64,000 nucleotides of DNA from Chelatococcus asaccharovorans. Lineage in GTDB: Bacteria > Pseudomonadota > Alphaproteobacteria > Rhizobiales > Beijerinckiaceae. Of the stretch, positions 15,593-25,510 are shown in pieces (position 1 is the first letter of the stretch; each line of letters begins with the position of its first letter). The stretch is from the NCBI RefSeq assembly GCF_003201475.1, contig NZ_QJJK01000004.1:256631-320630 (forward strand), in the 5' to 3' direction. Made by a program: the position numbers and the translations under genes. The notes beneath the pieces are model-generated. The model saw only the letters and a program-made list of their open reading frames with translations, made no database searches and had not been told where the DNA came from.

Positions 15593-16165
15593 ATGCCGTA
15601 TCCGTTAAATCTGACGAACTATACGTGCTAAAAAAAGAGCAAATGATCGGCATGCGAAAGAAGTCTTGTCGGCATTCTTCGCATCCAGTTCGCTGCTTTT
15701 GACGGGCCGCCTTCTGGCTTATTTCGGCAGCCCGATGTTCCGCAGCGCGGTCGCGAAATCGATTGTGGCTACGCGGCCCTATGGTGCAACGGTGCGATAA
15801 CGGTCGCTGGATGCAAACCGAGTCTAGCATTCGTGTTTGACATCCCGGACCTCGGCGACTTGGCCTGCCCGGCATGCACCTCACAGTCTGCACCGGTTGC
15901 ACGCGCGGGTACGGAATCGCCGACCGCGTCGCGCGCGGCGCAAAGGCCATTCCGCCGTGCCGGCCTGGCAATGTCAGGGAGCCGGCTGGACGCCTAGCCA
16001 TTGCCCTCGTCTGGGCGTTCCCTTGTTGCCATGGCTGGGCGATCCCGATCTGGCCGATCAGTCCGTCCTATGTCGCGTATCACCGCCGGGGCGCCACCCC
16101 GGCAAGCCAGCGCGGCTCGCCGCTTCAAGCGCGTATGGTCGGTCCGTCCGGCCCGATTCCGGCGC
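15593..16165. other. Gene-free stretch
   Basis: Together with the transposase remnant this forms an 894-base gap (15272-16165) between the carrier-protein cluster and the CoA-transferase locus. Short overlapping frames exist on both strands, but none has a family resemblance, convincing start or codon pattern. It is likely decayed DNA at the boundary of an acquired segment. Confidence 0.5.
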
Positions 16166-16684
16166 TTACGTCACGCCGGCGCGCGCCTTGGCCGCATCGC
16201 GGTATTTGACGGTCTGCAGGTGCTCGGCATAGAGCACCAGCTCGCCCTCGTTCTTGAAGATCTCGTAGGAGCAGACGACGAGCCCCATGTCGGGATATTT
16301 CGGCTCCTTCCTGATCCAGGTGCGGATACCGTAGATGGTGTCGCCGATGAAGACCGGCTTCACGAACCTGAGCTTGTCGTAGCCGTAGCTGAAGCTCTGG
16401 GTGTTGTTGTGGGCGAAGAGCCCCAACCCGTAGGAGAACACCTGCGCGCCCGAGACGAGCCGCCGGCCGAAGACACCCTCGTTCCTGGCGAAGATCTCGT
16501 CGCCGACATAGGGATGCATGTCGAGCACGAGGCTGTTGAACAGCATGGCCTCGCCCTCGGAGATGGTGCGGCGGATGGAGCGCTTGCGCTCGCCGACCTG
16601 GAGATCCTCCCAGAGCCATGTCTCCATGTTCCAGACGGGGATGTCGGCATGGGTGGCGGGATCGGGATTGGGGTTCTTGCTCAT
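16166..16684 (-). CDS. MaoC-like hydratase-fold protein with altered active site
   Basis: A 172-residue hotdog-fold protein of the MaoC group; [18 protein letters not shown] is shared almost word for word with the MaoC protein at 23250. In the usual G-D-x-N-P-x-H-x-D active-site strip it has L-D-M-H-P-Y-V-G-D, so the catalytic His is replaced by Val, and the IAHG motif reads LVSG. It may be inactive, act on an unusual substrate, or work as a heteromer with another MaoC subunit. The ATG at 16684 overlaps the stop of the CoA-transferase gene upstream (ATGA). Confidence 0.8.
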   Translation of the reverse strand: MSKNPNPDPATHADIPVWNMETWLWEDLQVGERKRSIRRTISEGEAMLFNSLVLDMHPYVGDEIFARNEGVFGRRLVSGAQVFSYGLGLFAHNNTQSFSYGYDKLRFVKPVFIGDTIYGIRTWIRKEPKYPDMGLVVCSYEIFKNEGELVLYAEHLQTVKYRDAAKARAGVT

Positions 16685-17862
16685 GGGCCAACTCCCTCCT
16701 TGAGGATCAGGCCGAATTCGCGCTCGATCTCGTGGGTGTGCTCGCCGATCTTCGGCGCGCCGCGCCCCGAGCGCATCCGGTCGCCGTCGATGGTGATGGG
16801 GCAGCGCGTGGTGGTGAGCCTGGCGCCGCTCGAGCGCGTGACCTCCTGGAGGAAGTCGAGCCGCTTGAAGGCGTCCGTCTCCAGGAGTTCGCCCCAGGTC
16901 ATCACCGGCGCGCACCAGTAATCGGCAGGTACCAGCTGGTCGAGCCAGTATTGCGTCGTATTGGTCTTGAGATGCTCGGCGAGGATCGCCTTGATCGTGT
17001 CGCGGCTGTCGAACCAGGACTTCGGATCGGCGAAGGCCTGCAACGGCACGCAGCCGAGGAGTTCGCCGAGCCTGACCACGGACCCCATGGCGATGGCGAT
17101 ATGGCCGTCGCGCGTCTCGTAGAGGCCGTAGGGCGCGCCGAGATAGGCGTGGGCGTTGTTGACGGCGCTGCGCTCGGGCTGCTTGCCGCCGTCGTTCAGA
17201 TAGGTGCTCAACACCTCGAACTGGAAATCGAGCATCGATTCCAGCAGGCTCACCTCCACATGGCCGCCCTGTCCCGTCACGCCGCGCCGGACGAGGCAGG
17301 CGAGCAGTCCCTGGACGAGATGCGCGCCGCAGAGGATATCGGCGATGGCGAGCCCGCAGGGCACCGGCCCGTCGCCGGCATCGCCGTTGAGCCAGACGAA
17401 GCCGGACCGGCTCTGGGCGAGGAGATCCTGGCCGGGCAGGTCCGCCCAGGGGCCGTCCGGACCGTAGCCGGTCACGCTGCCATAGACGATGCGCGGGTTG
17501 ACCTTGGCGACGGCGTCATAGCCGAGGCCGAGCCGGTCGATCACGCCGGGCCTGAAGTTCTGGATCAGGACGTCGGCGCGTTCGATGAGTTTCCACAATT
17601 TGGCGAGATCGGCCGGGTTCTTGAGATCGGCGGCGTAGCTGCGCTTGTTGCGGTTGATGGTGTGGAACAGCGTGCTGTCGCCATCGAGCTCGAGGTTGGA
17701 AATATAGAGCTGGCGGCAGAGGTCGCCGGCACCGGGGCGCTCCACCTTGATCACGGTGGCGCCCATGTCGGCGAGCCTGAGTGCGGCACTCGGGCCGGAC
17801 AGAAACTGGCTCAGGTCGAGAACGATGAGGCCTTCGAGCGGACGCGTGATGGCATTCGTCAT
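16681..17862 (-). CDS. CaiB/BaiF-type class III CoA-transferase
   Basis: A 393-residue family III CoA-transferase with [30 protein letters not shown] and [11 protein letters not shown] near the N-terminus. The catalytic Asp is probably Asp175 in [11 protein letters not shown]. The ATG at 17862 follows a GGGGA sequence; the reading to 17925 is not conserved. It is coupled to the MaoC-like gene downstream and sits one base after the stop of the binding-protein-like gene. With TRAP permeases nearby it probably activates an imported carboxylic acid as a CoA ester. Confidence 0.92.
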   Translation of the reverse strand: MTNAITRPLEGLIVLDLSQFLSGPSAALRLADMGATVIKVERPGAGDLCRQLYISNLELDGDSTLFHTINRNKRSYAADLKNPADLAKLWKLIERADVLIQNFRPGVIDRLGLGYDAVAKVNPRIVYGSVTGYGPDGPWADLPGQDLLAQSRSGFVWLNGDAGDGPVPCGLAIADILCGAHLVQGLLACLVRRGVTGQGGHVEVSLLESMLDFQFEVLSTYLNDGGKQPERSAVNNAHAYLGAPYGLYETRDGHIAIAMGSVVRLGELLGCVPLQAFADPKSWFDSRDTIKAILAEHLKTNTTQYWLDQLVPADYWCAPVMTWGELLETDAFKRLDFLQEVTRSSGARLTTTRCPITIDGDRMRSGRGAPKIGEHTHEIEREFGLILKEGVGP

Positions 17863-17863
17863 G

Positions 17864-19045
17864 TCATTGTCCCCGGCCGATGCCAGCCTTGCGCTGGGCG
17901 GCGGCGAACTGGGTGTTGAGCTCATCGATCAGGATGCTATCGGCGATCTCGCCTCTGAGGCAGGCGGTGATGCGCTCGCCGAAATGCTCAAAAACCGGAA
18001 TCCAGCCGTCGAAGCGCGGCCGCACATGGGCGCTCTCCAGCGTCGCGAGCGTATCGGAGAAGAACCCGCCGCAGAGCGCGTCGTTGTCCGCATCCGTCCA
18101 GGCAGCGAGGCTTGCCGGCTGGCCGCCGAAGGCCACGTAGTCGCCGGTCTGGTGCTCCTTGCCTGCGAGCCACTTGGCATAAGCGATCGCGGTGTCACGG
18201 TTCTTCGACAGGGCGCTGACGGCGATGCCGGTGCCGCCGAGTTGCGTGCCGGCTGGACCGCGTTCGCTGTGGGCCGGTGCATTGGCAAATTTCAGCCGCG
18301 GCCGGTCGTTCTTCCGCGCGTAGTTGGTATAGCCGTAGGCATAGGCGCAATAGACGATGTCGTCGCCCGACACCATCGCCTCATAGGCGTGGATCGGGTT
18401 CATCGCGGTCGCCCTCGGGTGCGAGACGTCGACGAGGGCGTGGAAGCGGCCCATGACCTCGCGGCCGAGAGAGGGCGGCAGGAAGGTTTCCGTCTCGTCG
18501 ACGATGGGATGCCCCAGATTGGCGGCGATCGAGATCACCGTGCTGATGGCGTCCGTCGGGAAGGCGGTGGTGGTGATCCACTGGCCTTTGGTGCGCGCCC
18601 GCCGGCCGAGCGTGATGACGTCCTCGAAGGTCGTCGGGATCTCCCCGCCGAGCCGTTCGAGAAGATCCGGCCGGCAGGAGGAGACCTGCGTCGCCGCATC
18701 GAGCGGCAGCGCCCAGATGCCGCCTTTGTATTCATAGGACTGCCAGGACTGGCCGACGCTGTCGGCGGCGAAATCGGCCTTCTCCGACGCGCTCAGCGCC
18801 GTCGCCCAATCGACGAGATAGGGGTGGGCCGCAGCGAAGCCGACGAAGGGATGATCGATGACGATGAGGTCATAAATCCCGGCATAGTCTTCGAGCGGCG
18901 CCTCGCCGAATTCGCGCAGGCTGCGCTTGTCCCATTCGATCGTCAGGCCCGGATAGCGTGCCGCGAAACCGGCGGCTCCGTGGGCGAGCGGGTCATAGCC
19001 GCGCGGATGGTCCCACGTCATGCCGCGGAGAATGGTCTGAACCAC
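17864..19045 (-). CDS. Extracellular-binding-protein-like protein without signal peptide
   Basis: A 393-residue relative of family 1 solute-binding proteins (ABC sugar/putrescine-type): segments such as [37 protein letters not shown] and [21 protein letters not shown] are typical. It begins directly with the mature region ([16 protein letters not shown]) and has no hydrophobic signal sequence; the start is a GTG at 19045 with GGGG upstream and only 13 bases after the permease stop, leaving no room for one. It may be a cytoplasmic binding or enzymatic derivative. It lies between TRAP permease and CoA-transferase genes. Confidence 0.8.
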   Translation of the reverse strand: MVQTILRGMTWDHPRGYDPLAHGAAGFAARYPGLTIEWDKRSLREFGEAPLEDYAGIYDLIVIDHPFVGFAAAHPYLVDWATALSASEKADFAADSVGQSWQSYEYKGGIWALPLDAATQVSSCRPDLLERLGGEIPTTFEDVITLGRRARTKGQWITTTAFPTDAISTVISIAANLGHPIVDETETFLPPSLGREVMGRFHALVDVSHPRATAMNPIHAYEAMVSGDDIVYCAYAYGYTNYARKNDRPRLKFANAPAHSERGPAGTQLGGTGIAVSALSKNRDTAIAYAKWLAGKEHQTGDYVAFGGQPASLAAWTDADNDALCGGFFSDTLATLESAHVRPRFDGWIPVFEHFGERITACLRGEIADSILIDELNTQFAAAQRKAGIGRGQ

Positions 19046-19058
19046 GGTATCAACCCCG

Positions 19059-20357
19059 TCAGTTGTAGAAGAAATTGGGAAGCCAGAGCGAAAGGCCAGG
19101 GAAGGCGCTGAGGACGACGAGCAGCACCATCATCATGAGAAGGAACGGGCCGACCTCGATGGCGTAGTCCTTCATCGGCACGCGGAGGACACGTGAGGCG
19201 ATGTACATCATCCCCCCGACCGGCGGCGTGATGCCGGCGATCGTCAGGTTGGCGACCATGACGATGCCGAATTGCACCGGGTCGATATGGGCCTTCTGAA
19301 TGAGCGGCAGCAGCATCGGTGTCAGGATGATCAGCGCTGACGAACCTTCGATCGCCGTGCCGATGATGATGAGCATCACGTTGATGGTGAGGAGCAGGCC
19401 GAGCGGGCTCCACTCGTAGCTCGCGAGACCGGACGCCATCTTCTGCGGCACCTGCTCCCAGGCGAGATAGAAGCCGAGCGCGGAAGCCGCGCAGATCATG
19501 ATCATCACCGCACTCGTGTCGAGCACCGCTTCCTGGATGATCGCCGGCAGCTTGCGCCAGGAGAAGGCGCGATAGACGACGAGGCCGATGAACAGGACAT
19601 AGATGACGACGACGGCACCCGACTCGGTGGTCGTGAAGATGCCGTAACGCGTGCCGAACAGGATGACGAAGGGGACGGAGAGCGCCCAGAGCCCGTCGAG
19701 CAGCGCCTGTTGCACTTCCGGCAGGGTCGCGCGGCTGGTGCGCTGAGGCGCGTAGCCACGGCGCTTCGCCACGAAATAGGTGGTGATCATCATGCCGGCG
19801 CACATCATGAGGCCGGGCACGATGCCGGCAGCGAAGAGCCGGCCGATCGAAGTCTCCGTGAGATAACCGTAGATGATGAGGCCGATCGAGGGCGGCAGCA
19901 GCGAAGCGATGATCGAGGAACTCGAGGTGATCACTGCGGCAAAGGCGCGCGAATAGTTGCGCTCTGCCATCTGCAGGCCGATCGTCTTCGACAGGATGGC
20001 CGCATCGGCGTTCGAGGAGGCAGTGAGCCCGCCGAGAAGGGTCGCGAGCACGATGCACATCTGCGCCAGCGCGCCGGTCATATGGCCGACGAGGATCTCG
20101 GCGACGTTGAGCAGCCGCCGGGTGATGCCGGCGGCGTTCATGATCGCCCCCGCCAGCACAAAGAACGGCAGCGCCAGCAGCGAGATGGATTGGGTGCCCT
20201 CGGCCATCTCCTGGGCGAAGGTCGACAGCGGCACGTCGTTGCGGTTGATGATGAAGAACACGAGCGCCGGGATCGCCATAGCCCAGGTAATGGGCGTGCG
20301 CACCGCGAACAGCACGAACATGAGGATGGAGGGAAGCCAGGGCGAAAGCGCACTCAT
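19059..20357 (-). CDS. TRAP transporter large permease, DctM family
   Basis: A 432-residue inner-membrane protein with the family pattern of about 12 helices. MSALSPWLPSILMFVLFAVRTPI at the start, the LALPFFVLAGAIM helix, LGGLTASSNADAAILSKT and PPSIGLIIYGYLTETSIGRLF are diagnostic of DctM subunits. It overlaps the small permease gene by four bases. TRAP importers use an ion gradient rather than ATP to take up organic acids delivered by a periplasmic receptor. Confidence 0.95.
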   Translation of the reverse strand: MSALSPWLPSILMFVLFAVRTPITWAMAIPALVFFIINRNDVPLSTFAQEMAEGTQSISLLALPFFVLAGAIMNAAGITRRLLNVAEILVGHMTGALAQMCIVLATLLGGLTASSNADAAILSKTIGLQMAERNYSRAFAAVITSSSSIIASLLPPSIGLIIYGYLTETSIGRLFAAGIVPGLMMCAGMMITTYFVAKRRGYAPQRTSRATLPEVQQALLDGLWALSVPFVILFGTRYGIFTTTESGAVVVIYVLFIGLVVYRAFSWRKLPAIIQEAVLDTSAVMIMICAASALGFYLAWEQVPQKMASGLASYEWSPLGLLLTINVMLIIIGTAIEGSSALIILTPMLLPLIQKAHIDPVQFGIVMVANLTIAGITPPVGGMMYIASRVLRVPMKDYAIEVGPFLLMMMVLLVVLSAFPGLSLWLPNFFYN

Positions 20358-20878
20358 GAGATATTGGCCTCGTGGATATGGCCGGGAAAGCGCTCGGGAT
20401 CGACCCAGAGCTGGACGTGCCGCAGCAGCATCATCGCGGAGGCGAGCGCGAGCGGCGCATAGATGACGGAGCGCGGCAGATTGAGGGCGATCGTCAATGA
20501 TTTCTGCGCGTCAATAGCGTGAATGCCGAAGAAGATCGTGAGTGCCGTAAAGAAAGTCGCGAGCAGCCAGAAGTTGAAGATCGACACGGCGCGCTGCAAA
20601 CGCTCCGGAAACATCACGACGAGAACGTCGATATCGGAATGAAGACGGTAGCGCACACCGGCTGCCGCACCGAAGAAGACCACATAGGCGAAGGCGATGG
20701 TCGCGACCTCGTAACTCCACGCGGCCGGCTGGGGAAAGATGTAGCGGGTGATCACGCCCCAGACGACAGAGCCCACGACGACGACCAGGGACACGCCGGC
20801 TATGATCTCCTCGAGGGGCCACATCAGAACACGCTGCAAGCCCACGGCCTGCGCGTCCGCTGCGGATTGAGAGGTCAT
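20354..20878 (-). CDS. TRAP transporter small permease, DctQ family
   Basis: A 174-residue protein with four predicted membrane helices. The motif VVVGSVVWGVITRYIFPQPAAWSYEVA and the RLHSDIDVL segment are typical of DctQ small permeases. It pairs with the large permease encoded immediately downstream. A 324-base gap separates it from the receptor gene. Confidence 0.93.
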   Translation of the reverse strand: MTSQSAADAQAVGLQRVLMWPLEEIIAGVSLVVVVGSVVWGVITRYIFPQPAAWSYEVATIAFAYVVFFGAAAGVRYRLHSDIDVLVVMFPERLQRAVSIFNFWLLATFFTALTIFFGIHAIDAQKSLTIALNLPRSVIYAPLALASAMMLLRHVQLWVDPERFPGHIHEANIS

Positions 20879-21202
20879 GAAGGGAACTCCGGGCGAGTTG
20901 GGGCCAATCGGTATTCAGGGATAAGCAGGGCAAGCCCGGCCATAACATTGCAGGCAAAGTCAGCGCGGGACACCCCGTGTCATCCCCGGCGACCGGCGCC
21001 GCTGGTCGGGAAGGGAATGACACAAGCCAAGAAGGGACCTCTGCAGCCTCTTGTTGATGGGGCCGTCCACGCCCGGAGGGGTGGCGCACCCCCTCCGTCG
21101 CCACTTCGTGGCGCCACCTCCCCCTCAGGGGAGGATCGCGTATTCTCGACGAATGGGGCTACTTGACCTAGCTGACTTGCCTTCGGGCAAAAACCAGTCC
21201 GA
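20879..21202. other. Intergenic stretch between TRAP receptor and permease genes
   Basis: No gene is apparent. It contains the hairpin-rich extragenic repeat at 21074-21138. The position after the receptor gene suggests the repeat could uncouple high receptor expression from lower permease expression. Confidence 0.6.
21074..21138. repeat. Hairpin-rich extragenic repeat
   Basis: Three adjacent palindromic blocks are visible: GGAGGGG pairing with CCCCCTCC, CGCCAC-TTCG-GTGGCG, and CCTCCCC-TCA-GGGGAGG. This style of GC-rich repeat recurs between genes in alphaproteobacterial genomes. No second copy was seen in this window. Confidence 0.6.
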
Positions 21203-22186
21203 TCAATTGGCACCCATGGCGGCACGAGCCTTGGCGACGAAGCCCGGCGTCAGGTTCGGCAATTTCTCGTAGACGCCGGCGCTGGCCTTCTGGAAGGCGG
21301 CCACGTCGATGTCGGTGACAAGGGTGACGCCTGCCTTCTCCAGCATCTTGGCGAACTGGTCGTCCTGCTCGAGGGTGGCTTTGGTCAGGTTCTTCGCCGA
21401 GACCTTGCCTTCCTCGATCAGGATCGCCTGCAGGTCCGCCGGCAGCTTGTCGAAGAAGCCCGTGCTCGTCACCCAGGCGGTAAACATGAGCTGGTGGTTG
21501 GTCTTCGACACGACCTTGCGCACCTCCTGGAGCTTGGAGCCCCAGATCGCGCCGAAGGGCGCCTCGGCCGCGTTGACGACATTCGACTGCAGCGCGTTGT
21601 ACACCTCGCCCCACGGAATTTCCGTCGGCCGGGCGCCGAAGTCCTTGAAGGTCTCGACCATGATCGGGGACGGCGGGACACGCACCGTCAGGCCCTTGAG
21701 GTCGTCGGGCTTGCGGATGGGCTTGTCGGAGAGCATATGGCGCGCGCCGAACAGGCCGTTGGCCATGATGATCTTGATGCCCTTCTGCTCGAGCTTGTCC
21801 GAGACGTCCTTGAAGACCGGGGATGCAAACAGCTTGTCAGCCTCCGCGAGGCTGCCGAAGATATAGGGGCCGGCGAGTACGCCGGCGTCCGGGACGAACT
21901 GGCCGAGCTGGCCGTAGTCCGTCATGTTCATCATATTGGCGCCGGAAGAGATCATCTCATTGACCTTCTTCTGGGCGCCGAGCTGCTCCGCCGGGAACAG
22001 CTGCATTTCGAGGCGACCCTTCGAGCGCTCTTTGACGCGCGCGGCGAGGGCCTGCATTTCCTTGTAGGACGCTTCCTCGGTATTCGCGACCGACGTCGCG
22101 AAGCGGAGCTTGAAGTCCTGCGCCGCGGCGGCCCCGACGAGTGCGACGGAGATACCGATAGCTGACAACAATACCTTGATGGACAT
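21203..22186 (-). CDS. TRAP transporter periplasmic receptor, DctP family
   Basis: A 327-residue receptor. A Sec signal peptide (MSIKVLLSAIGISVALVGAA, Ala-X-Ala-type end around residue 22) precedes DFKLRFATSVANTEEASYKE. The DctP features EMISSGANMMNMTDYGQLG, SDKPIRKPDDLKGLTVRVP and the conserved Arg that binds substrate carboxylates (LTVRV) are present. It is divergent from the IclR regulator and is the first gene of the leftward TRAP/CoA-transferase/MaoC run. The ligand is probably an organic acid. Confidence 0.93.
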   Translation of the reverse strand: MSIKVLLSAIGISVALVGAAAAQDFKLRFATSVANTEEASYKEMQALAARVKERSKGRLEMQLFPAEQLGAQKKVNEMISSGANMMNMTDYGQLGQFVPDAGVLAGPYIFGSLAEADKLFASPVFKDVSDKLEQKGIKIIMANGLFGARHMLSDKPIRKPDDLKGLTVRVPPSPIMVETFKDFGARPTEIPWGEVYNALQSNVVNAAEAPFGAIWGSKLQEVRKVVSKTNHQLMFTAWVTSTGFFDKLPADLQAILIEEGKVSAKNLTKATLEQDDQFAKMLEKAGVTLVTDIDVAAFQKASAGVYEKLPNLTPGFVAKARAAMGAN

Positions 22187-22241
22187 ATGGACCCTCCCTG
22201 TGACGCAGGCATCCCGGCTGGGGATCGACCTTACGTTTTTA

Positions 22242-22267
22242 TTGGTGAAAATGAATTTTATGTGCCA
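22242..22267. promoter_or_regulatory. Candidate IclR operator
   Basis: An AT-rich imperfect palindrome, TTGG ... AAAAT-GA-ATTTT ... CCAA, lies midway between the divergent receptor and IclR genes. Its placement fits autoregulation and control of the TRAP operon. The role is inferred. Confidence 0.35.
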
Positions 22268-22280
22268 AACTTAGGATGTC

Positions 22281-23159
22281 ATGATGAAGTCTGTCAAGAG
22301 CATACGAAGAGGCCCGCCCGAGGCCGATGAGGAGGCCACGGGAGGCGGCGGTCGCACCTACACCGTGCCGGCGCTCGAGAAGAGCCTCGATGTCATCGAA
22401 TTCCTCGCAGTGCAGGACCAGCCCGTCAGCCAAAGCGGGATCGCTCAAAGTCTCGGCCGTTCGGCGAGCGAGCTTTTCCGCATTCTCACCGTGCTCACCC
22501 GTCGCGGCTGGATCACTCGGCTCAAGGATGACAACTACCAGCTGTCGTCGCGGCTGTTCGAGCTCGCCCACGGCTACCCGCCCAACAAGCGGCTCATCGA
22601 CGTGGCCTTGCCCTTGATGCGGGGGCTGGCCGGCGACCTGCTGCAGTCCTGCCATCTTTCGGTCGCCGACCAGGGCGAGGTGCTCGTCATCATCGGCGTC
22701 GAGTCACCCGGCCGGGCCGGCCTCTTCGTGCGTTCCGGCACGCGCTACGAATTTGCGTCGACCGCCTCGGGCCGCGTGATGCTGGCGCTCGGCTATGCCG
22801 AGATGCTCAATGGGAATGCGACCGGCAAGGCCGAGCGGCGGCCGGTGCCGGACGATCTCGCCGCACGGCTCGAGCGAATCCGGACGAGGGGCTATGAGGA
22901 GGTGGTCGGCGAATGGCTCGACGCCGTCGTCGACATCTGCTGGCCGGTCTTCAACGTGCGCGGCGAGGTCGCCGCCGTTCTTGCCATGCCTTTTCTCGCC
23001 GTTCCGGCTCTGCGCCAGGATGTCGCGAGCGCCCGCGAGCAGGTGCGGGCGGTGGCGGAGGAGATTTCCAGGGCGATCGGCGCCGGTGACTACCAGCGCT
23101 GGCTGGACGAGGCGCGGCAGAAGGGCCTTTCACGCCAGAATCCGACCGCCTCTCGATGA
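22281..23159 (+). CDS. IclR-family transcriptional regulator
   Basis: A 292-residue IclR-type regulator. The N-terminal winged helix (about residues 29-90: TVPALEKSLDVIEFLA ... GRSASELFRILTVLTRRGWI) is followed by the ligand-binding domain (LRxGTRYEFASTASGRVMLAL). IclR proteins usually sense a pathway metabolite and control the adjacent operon. It is divergent from the TRAP receptor gene and upstream of a MaoC gene. Two ATGs are possible at 22281 and 22284. Confidence 0.92.
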   Translation: MMKSVKSIRRGPPEADEEATGGGGRTYTVPALEKSLDVIEFLAVQDQPVSQSGIAQSLGRSASELFRILTVLTRRGWITRLKDDNYQLSSRLFELAHGYPPNKRLIDVALPLMRGLAGDLLQSCHLSVADQGEVLVIIGVESPGRAGLFVRSGTRYEFASTASGRVMLALGYAEMLNGNATGKAERRPVPDDLAARLERIRTRGYEEVVGEWLDAVVDICWPVFNVRGEVAAVLAMPFLAVPALRQDVASAREQVRAVAEEISRAIGAGDYQRWLDEARQKGLSRQNPTASR

Positions 23160-23249
23160 CCATTCCATGAGAAACGGGCCTGCGCGGTCATCCTCAAGAT
23201 GAGGGTGGGCTTTCAACCCGAGCACGAGCAACCAACAGGGAGGACAAAA

Positions 23250-23702
23250 GTGACGACCCAGTATTTCGAGGACTATGTGATCGGTGCCGAGCGCAAGACC
23301 CACGGGCGCACCATCACGGAGACGGACTTCGTGGTCCATGCGGGCCATTCCGGCGACTTCTTCCCCCATCACATGGACGAGGAATTCGCCAGGACGACGC
23401 CCTTCGGCCGGCGCATCGCCCACGGCACGATGATCTTCACCATCGGCGTAGGGCTCACGGCTTCCGTCATCAACCCGGTCGCCTTCACTTACGGCTACGA
23501 CCGCATGCGCTTCGTCAAGCCGGTCTTCATCGGCGACACCATCCATACGCGGCTCACCATCGTCGAGAAGACCGAAGACCCGAAGCGGCCGAACGCGGGG
23601 CGCGTGGTGGAGCGCGGCCAGGTCGTAAACCAGAATGGCGAGACCGTGCTCGCCTTCGACCACATCCTGATGGTCGAGCGCAGGACCCCGGCGGCCGGCT
23701 GA
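23250..23702 (+). CDS. MaoC-family dehydratase
   Basis: A 150-residue hotdog-fold enoyl-CoA hydratase-type enzyme. Unlike its neighbour at 16166 it retains the active-site strip [13 protein letters not shown] and the IAHG motif, so it is probably catalytic. A GTG at 23250 has an ideal AGGGAGGA upstream; the reading to 23199 lacks conserved content. Both MaoC proteins share [18 protein letters not shown]. With the CoA-transferase it would hydrate or dehydrate a CoA thioester of the imported acid. Confidence 0.9.
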   Translation: MTTQYFEDYVIGAERKTHGRTITETDFVVHAGHSGDFFPHHMDEEFARTTPFGRRIAHGTMIFTIGVGLTASVINPVAFTYGYDRMRFVKPVFIGDTIHTRLTIVEKTEDPKRPNAGRVVERGQVVNQNGETVLAFDHILMVERRTPAAG

Positions 23703-23857
23703 GTCATGGGCCGCGAGGCGCTGCGGCGATCCCGATGACCGCCATCGGCTCCCGATGCATTACCCGCCTGGATCGACGCGCGTGAAAAGGCGTCGCCGCA
23801 TCTGAGATGGCGCGGCGGCACCCTGTCATGGCGTTCCAATGTGCACGACCACGGCCG

Positions 23858-24241
23858 TCAGTGGCTGATCATCCACGGGCGCGCCGAGGGGAAAGATTTG
23901 GCAGCTTGTGTTGCTGCCGCTCTTGCAGCTCCTCTTGCAGCCCCATCCCCGCTGCCGCTTCCTTGTCCTCTCGCGCCCTTCAGGGTGAGCGATTTTCCGG
24001 AGCAGCAACTGCAGCCGGCACCATGCCCGGACGAGCGTCGCGGCTCGTGCGCGCTGCGTTCGTTGGTGGCATGGGCCAGGAAGGACGACCGGTTCATCGC
24101 ACCGATCGCCGGAGCAGTGATGAGGACGCGTGGCGCCTCCGCACCGCAGTCCGGGCAATCGCAGGGCGCCTCGAAGTCCGCCATCGGCCGCATCGCGGTA
24201 AACGGTCCGCAGGCCGCGCAGTCATATTCATAGACAGGCAT
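23858..24241 (-). CDS. fmdB: FmdB-type zinc ribbon protein
   Basis: A 127-residue protein with the N-terminal FmdB zinc ribbon: MPVYEYDCAACG, then CDCPDCG, giving two CxxC-like pairs. The C-terminal half is rich in Gly, Ala and Ser with a CSCCSG cluster and looks disordered. FmdB-like proteins accompany formamidase and regulate or assemble the amidase system in some bacteria. It follows the formamidase gene by six bases and ends the leftward urea/amide operon. Confidence 0.85.
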   Translation of the reverse strand: MPVYEYDCAACGPFTAMRPMADFEAPCDCPDCGAEAPRVLITAPAIGAMNRSSFLAHATNERSAHEPRRSSGHGAGCSCCSGKSLTLKGARGQGSGSGDGAARGAARAAATQAAKSFPSARPWMISH

Positions 24242-24247
24242 GGGGCC

Positions 24248-25477
24248 TCACAGATCCGGTGCGAGCGGCATGTCGATGGAGCCGTCGATGAACTTCTGCG
24301 GCCCGGCCGAACTCGGGTTGATGTCGAAGTCGAAAATCTGCGTCGGCAGCCACAGGGTGGCGCAGGCATTGGGGATGTCGACCACGCCGGAGATGTGGCC
24401 CTGGACGGGCGCCGTCCCGAGGATCGAATAGGCCTGCGCGCCGGAATAGCCGAACTTCTTCAGATATTCGATGGCGTTGAGACAGGCTTGGCGATAGGCG
24501 ACATGGACGTCGAGATAGTGCTGGCCGCCCTGCTCGTCGACGGAGATACCCTCGAAGATGAGGTAGTCGTTGTAATTCGGCGTGATCGGCGACGGCTTGA
24601 AGATCGGGTTCTTGATCCCGTATTTCGCCATGCCGCCCTTGATGAGATCCACCTTCACATGCACCCATCCCGCCATCTCGATGGCGCCGCAGAAGGTGAT
24701 CTCGCCGTCGCCCTGGCTGAAGTGCAGATCGCCCATCGAGAGGCCGGCGCCCGGCACATAGACCGGGAAGAAGATCTTCGAGCCGCGCGACAGATCCTTG
24801 ATGTCGCAGTTGCCGCCGTGCTCGCGCGGCGGCACGGTGCGCGCGCCCTCGGCGGCTGCCTTGTCCTTGGCCTCGCCCTTGAGCCGGCCCATGTGGGCCG
24901 TCGGCCCGAAGGGCGGATTGGCCAAGGGCGGCACACGCTCGGGGTTTGTCTTGATGAAGCCGACCTCACGCTCGTTCCAGGTGGCGAGGAGCTTCGGATC
25001 GGGGAGGCAGCCGATGAGCCCGGGGTGGATCAGGCCGGCATAGCGCACGCCCGGCACGTGCCGCGACTTGGTGAAGAGGCCCTCGAAATCCCAGATTGAT
25101 TTTTGCGCCTGAGGGAAATGATCGGTGAGGAAGCCGCCGCCGTTCTTCTTGGAGAAGAAGCCGTTGAAGCCCCACTGGCTTTCCGGAACGGCCCCGATAT
25201 CGAGAAGATCGACGACGAGGAGATCCCCGGGTTCCGCGCCCTCGACGCCGATCGGTCCCGACAGGAAATGCACGATCGACAGGTCGATGTCACGGACATC
25301 GGACGCGTCGTCGTCGTTCTTGATGAACCCGCCCGTCCAGTCGTAGGTCTCGACGATGAAGTCATCGCCGGGCTTCACCATCGCCACCATCGGAATGTCG
25401 GGATGCCAACGGTTATGAACCTTGTCATTCTCATAGGCCGACTGGTTGAGATCGATCTTGATGATTGTATCGGGCAT
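24248..25477 (-). CDS. fmdA: Formamidase / acetamidase (FmdA/AmdA family)
   Basis: A 409-residue amidase of the FmdA/AmdA family, the usual length. The start TIIKIDLNQ, then HNRWHPDIPMVA, GPIGVEGAEPGDLLVVDLLDIG and QGDGEITFCGAIEM are diagnostic; the last carries residues near the active site. It hydrolyses formamide or short amides to ammonium and the acid. It lies 33 bases downstream of urtE, so imported amides would be hydrolysed at once as a nitrogen source. Confidence 0.95.
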   Translation of the reverse strand: MPDTIIKIDLNQSAYENDKVHNRWHPDIPMVAMVKPGDDFIVETYDWTGGFIKNDDDASDVRDIDLSIVHFLSGPIGVEGAEPGDLLVVDLLDIGAVPESQWGFNGFFSKKNGGGFLTDHFPQAQKSIWDFEGLFTKSRHVPGVRYAGLIHPGLIGCLPDPKLLATWNEREVGFIKTNPERVPPLANPPFGPTAHMGRLKGEAKDKAAAEGARTVPPREHGGNCDIKDLSRGSKIFFPVYVPGAGLSMGDLHFSQGDGEITFCGAIEMAGWVHVKVDLIKGGMAKYGIKNPIFKPSPITPNYNDYLIFEGISVDEQGGQHYLDVHVAYRQACLNAIEYLKKFGYSGAQAYSILGTAPVQGHISGVVDIPNACATLWLPTQIFDFDINPSSAGPQKFIDGSIDMPLAPDL

Positions 25478-25510
25478 GGACGGGCTCCCTGGAAGCAGTC
25501 TGAACGTTGA

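Noticed and set aside
15837-16921. Rightward reading frames between 15.8 and 16.9 kb
   Set aside because: They overlap the leftward MaoC and CoA-transferase genes on the opposite strand or fall in the gene-poor gap, and show no conserved motif.
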